From Francisella endosymbiont of Ornithodoros moubata (GTDB taxonomy: Bacteria; Pseudomonadota; Gammaproteobacteria; Francisellales; Francisellaceae): 64,000 nt of DNA. A model generated the notes under the pieces. It was not told the origin of the DNA. It was given only the letters and a program-made list of their open reading frames with translations, and did no database searches. The position numbers and the translations under genes are program-made. Position 1 is the stretch's first letter. The number at the start of each line of letters is the position of its first letter. Shown here in pieces: positions 61,102 to 64,000 of this stretch. The stretch spans positions 1 to 64,000 of the forward strand of contig LVCE01000001.1 of assembly GCA_002095075.2 (NCBI GenBank). Direction: 5' to 3'.

Positions 61102-62328
61102 ATGAATCTGCAAGCAAAGAATATTTTAATCCCAGTGCTTATTACAACAATTATAATAGATATAATGGGTGCAGGGCTTGTTTTCCCTATTATGCCGTCG
61201 TTATTTTTTGGTCAGTCATGTATTACTTTTGGTGATCCAGGCGGTAACTTTCAGAACTGGTATTATTCAATAGCTTTGGCATGTTGGCCATTAGGCTTAA
61301 TAATCGGTTGTCCTATTATTGGTGAATTATCAGATAAGTATGGACGCAAAGCTATACTAATTGTTGCTTTATCAACCACATGTATATCATATATTTTATC
61401 AGCATATGCTATATACTCACATCACTATCTATTATTTGTAGCAAGTAGATTTGTTTGTGGTTTAGCTGGAGGAGCTTTCGAAATTGCTCAAGCTGCAGTC
61501 ATCGATATATCTACAGAAAAAGATAAGTCTAAAAATTTAGGTTATATTACGATGGCAGCATCTTTAGGTTTTGTTGTTGGTCCGATAGTTACAAGTTTTG
61601 TTTCAGTAATGAATGTTAGTCATACATTACCGTTTATCTTTGCAGCGATATTATCACTGATTAATATTGTTTTTATAGCTATTATCATGACTAAAGATTT
61701 ACCGAAGAATCCTGGTTTAGTTATTCAACTTGGAACAATCTACAAGACAATATCATTTTTATTATCTGATAAGCGTGTTAGATTAATTGGGGTAGTATAT
61801 TTATTAGTTCAATGTGCGTGGGGATTTTATGGCCAGGGCATAGCATTGTTTTTAAATTTGACTTATAACTATACAGTTTCGCAAACGGGTGTTTTTTATG
61901 CTCTTATGGGATTATCTACAGCAGTCGCGAGTATTGTTATTCAACCTATGATTTTTGCAAAATTATCTAATCAGATAGCTTTTGTAAGAGCCGCAGTTAT
62001 TTGTGGTATAGGTTTTATTTTTGTGGCTATTTTAATTAATCAAATCACACAATGGTTGCTGACAATAGTTTTATCAACCTCTCAACTTATTTGTTATACA
62101 GCTCTTTTAACAATGATTTCAACAGCAGTTACTGATAAGGAACAAGGTAAGGCAATGGGTGCTGCTGGAGCAGGTTTTGGTTTGGCTTGGTTTTTAAATG
62201 ATATTATGATGGGACATCTTGCATCAATATCTCCGAGTTCGCCGATTTCATTTGGTGGAGGGATGTATTTTATTGCAGCGATTATCTTTGTATTTTCTAT
62301 TAAAATATTGCGTGAAAGGGTACAATAA
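61102..62328 (+). CDS. Major facilitator superfamily transporter
   Basis: About 408 residues and twelve membrane helices. MFS motif A is ELSDKYGRKAIL after helix 2, and motif C-like glycines lie in AASLGFVVGPIVTSFVS. The N-terminus resembles TetA/TCR-type multidrug antiporters (LITTIIIDIMGAGLVFPIMP, then WYYSIALACWPLGLIIGCPI). I prefer the ATG at 61102, which has GAGG 6 bases upstream, over one four codons earlier that overlaps that Shine-Dalgarno. It is intact between two wrecked genes, suggesting a needed transport role; the substrate is unknown. Confidence 0.88.
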   Translation: MNLQAKNILIPVLITTIIIDIMGAGLVFPIMPSLFFGQSCITFGDPGGNFQNWYYSIALACWPLGLIIGCPIIGELSDKYGRKAILIVALSTTCISYILSAYAIYSHHYLLFVASRFVCGLAGGAFEIAQAAVIDISTEKDKSKNLGYITMAASLGFVVGPIVTSFVSVMNVSHTLPFIFAAILSLINIVFIAIIMTKDLPKNPGLVIQLGTIYKTISFLLSDKRVRLIGVVYLLVQCAWGFYGQGIALFLNLTYNYTVSQTGVFYALMGLSTAVASIVIQPMIFAKLSNQIAFVRAAVICGIGFIFVAILINQITQWLLTIVLSTSQLICYTALLTMISTAVTDKEQGKAMGAAGAGFGLAWFLNDIMMGHLASISPSSPISFGGGMYFIAAIIFVFSIKILRERVQ

Positions 62329-62361
62329 TCACCATTAATAAAATTTGATTATTTTTCTTAA

Positions 62362-64000
62362 ATGCAGTTAATATCTCTTAAAAATTTAAGTCTAAACTTT
62401 GGTACGCAAATAGTCCTTGATAATGTTAATTTAGAAATCTCAAAAAGTCAAAGAATTTGCTTAATAGGTCGTGATGGTACAGATAATCATCGCTACTAAA
62501 AATTATCGAAGAATACCCCAGACGGTGGTGAGGTTATTGTGCATAATAATGCTATTATTACAAGCATGATCAGGAAGTTCCTAATGATATGCAAGGAGAA
62601 GTATCGCTGGTGTTATACTTCGAGGCTTAGGAACTCTGGAAGAGTATTTAATCGCATACCAGTAGACTTTAGTGTCAAATACAGAATCTGCTAAACTTGA
62701 ACAATTACATAGTTATATCGATGAGAATCATGGTTGAGATATCTAAATGATGTTGAGGTATTAGCATCTAAACTTAAGCTTAACTCAACAGCATTATTCA
62801 AAGATCTCTCTAGGGGAATGAAAAGAAAAGTTATTCTATCTAGAGCTTTAATAAAAAAGCCTGATTTACTTCTTTTAGATGAGCCAACTAACCACCTTGA
62901 TATAGATTCTATTAATTGGCTTGAAGAATTTTTAGATAGTTTTAGTGAGGCAATACTCTTTATTACTCATGATAGAAAATTTCTCAATAATGTTGCTAAA
63001 AGTATAGTCGAATTAGATAGAGGAAATTTGTATTGTTTTGATGGTAATTATACTAAGTTTGTTGAGAAAAAATAGCAAATACTCGATGTCCAAGAAAAGG
63101 TTAATAGTGAGTTTGATAAAAAGCTAGCTCAAGAAGAAGCATGAATTAGTCAGGGGATTAAAGCACGACGTACAAGAAATGAAGGGCGAGTCAGAGCTCT
63201 AGAGCAGATGTGTCGTGAACGCAAATAAAGGCGTGAAAATATTGGTAAAGCGGATATTAAAGTTGATCAAGCTGATAAATCATCGAAAAAGGTTATTCAA
63301 GCTGACAAGATTGCTTTTGAATATGCTGGTAAGTATTTAATTTAAAGATTTTTTAACAGAGATTCAAAAGGGTGATAAGATTACAATTATCGGCCAGAAT
63401 GGCTGTGGTAAAACCACTCTTTTGAATTGTTTACTTTGGCTGGATAAACTATCTCAAGGTGGGGTTACTCTAGCAGATAGTATTAAAATTGCTTACTTTG
63501 ATCAATTAAGAGATCAATTAGATGAAACACTTAGTATTATCAATAATGTTAAAGAGTAATAGGATTTTATTAATCTTAATAAGAGATTCATGTAAAAACT
63601 TATCTTCAGAAGTTTTTATTTACACCAGAGATATTACACATCTATCTGATGGTGAAAAGAATCGGCTTTTACTGGCAGAGATTTTATCAAAACCTAGCAA
63701 TATCATAGTCCTTTGATGAGCTGACAAATAACTTGGATATCGAGACTTTAGAAATACTCGAGGAAATGCTTATAAATTATCAAGGTACTATAATTATAGT
63801 AAGTCATAATAGATAGGGAATTTATAAATAATGTCGCAACAAGTACTATAGTATTTGATTGATGATAGCCATTTAGAAAAGTTTGTTGGTGGATATGATG
63901 ATTAGTTATCACAGCACAAACAACTACAACAACCAGCTAAAATTACCAAGAATAATATTGAGCAATTAAAAAAAGCTGGCTTATGAACAGAAAAAACAAC
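62362..64000 (+). pseudogene. uup: ABC-F family ATPase (Uup-like) pseudogene, runs off the window
   Basis: Starts MQLISLKNLSLNFGTQIVLD, but Walker A is broken (GRDGTDN instead of GxNGxGKS) by a shift near 62480. Later: SRGMKRKVILSRAL (signature LSGG changed), DLLLLDEPTNHLDIDSINWL, FITHDRKFLNN, then the linker with NEGRVRALEQMCRERK. The second ATPase begins IGQNGCGKTTLLNCL (62-64 kb frame, read ITIIGQNGCGKTTL), with HLSDGEKNRLLLAEIL. More than eight stops or shifts are present. The double-ATPase layout without membrane helices marks ABC-F proteins acting on ribosomes or DNA. Confidence 0.88.

Overview
This A+T-rich window reads as chromosomal DNA from a Francisella-lineage gammaproteobacterium undergoing genome reduction, most like a tick endosymbiont of the Francisella persica / Francisella-like-endosymbiont type. 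The genus call rests on recalled gene order and families (fused NadM-Nudix enzyme; gcvT-gcvH-gcvPA-gcvPB followed by pulB-glgB divergent from pgm-glgC-glgA-glgP-malQ; split lolC/lolD; mpl). No database search was run. The endosymbiont call rests on the density of broken genes: about 22 of some 55 gene loci are pseudogenes, while essential genes such as dnaE, parC, glmU, glmS, murE, murF, lpxH and psd are full length and clean.

Layout. 1-2.2 kb: two eroded genes, a cupin-type dioxygenase and a prokaryotic pentameric ligand-gated ion channel. 2.3-6 kb: an intramembrane metalloprotease, two tiny lipoproteins, a helix-turn-helix protein, psd and a BamC-like lipoprotein. 6-10.3 kb: nadM, glmU, glmS. 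10.4-11.8 kb: rpsU and a cold-shock gene between remnants of an acetyltransferase and a MazG-like gene. 11.9-16.5 kb: a methionine aminopeptidase fused in frame to a second domain, then parC-mtnN. 16.5-20.4 kb: a membrane protein, a sialidase-like protein and a lytic transglycosylase. 21-24.7 kb: dnaE. 24.7-26 kb: GIY-YIG and deformylase remnants, an orphan 5S rRNA gene, an unassigned structured RNA candidate and a possible 32-residue membrane peptide. 26.2-28.2 kb: lolC-lolD. 28.3-30.4 kb: a ruined basic amino acid decarboxylase. 30.5-34.9 kb: the intact glycine-cleavage genes. 35-48.6 kb: a graveyard holding a GDSL lipase, aroE and the glycogen/maltodextrin genes, in which only pgm is intact. 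48.6-52.7 kb: glyQ, murE, murF. 52.7-56 kb: asd, thrA, thrB and thrC, all dead. 56-64 kb: lpxH-pyrE, mpl-rlmB (rlmB frameshifted), two transporter or membrane-protein remnants, an intact MFS transporter, and a broken ABC-F gene running off the edge.

How it fits together. The surviving genes serve envelope building (GlcNAc-1-P, peptidoglycan, lipid A, phosphatidylethanolamine, lipoprotein sorting), replication, NAD, one-carbon units from glycine, and translation. The lost genes serve glycogen storage, threonine/homoserine synthesis, shikimate metabolism, probable acid resistance and efflux, which fits life in a stable, nutrient-supplied host niche. I saw no insertion sequence, CRISPR array, tRNA gene or phage module. 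No clear novel multi-gene system is present. The most interesting points are the ion-channel fossil, the structured RNA candidate beside the orphan 5S gene, the map fusion, the duplicated gcvH ribosome-binding site and the selective survival of pgm.
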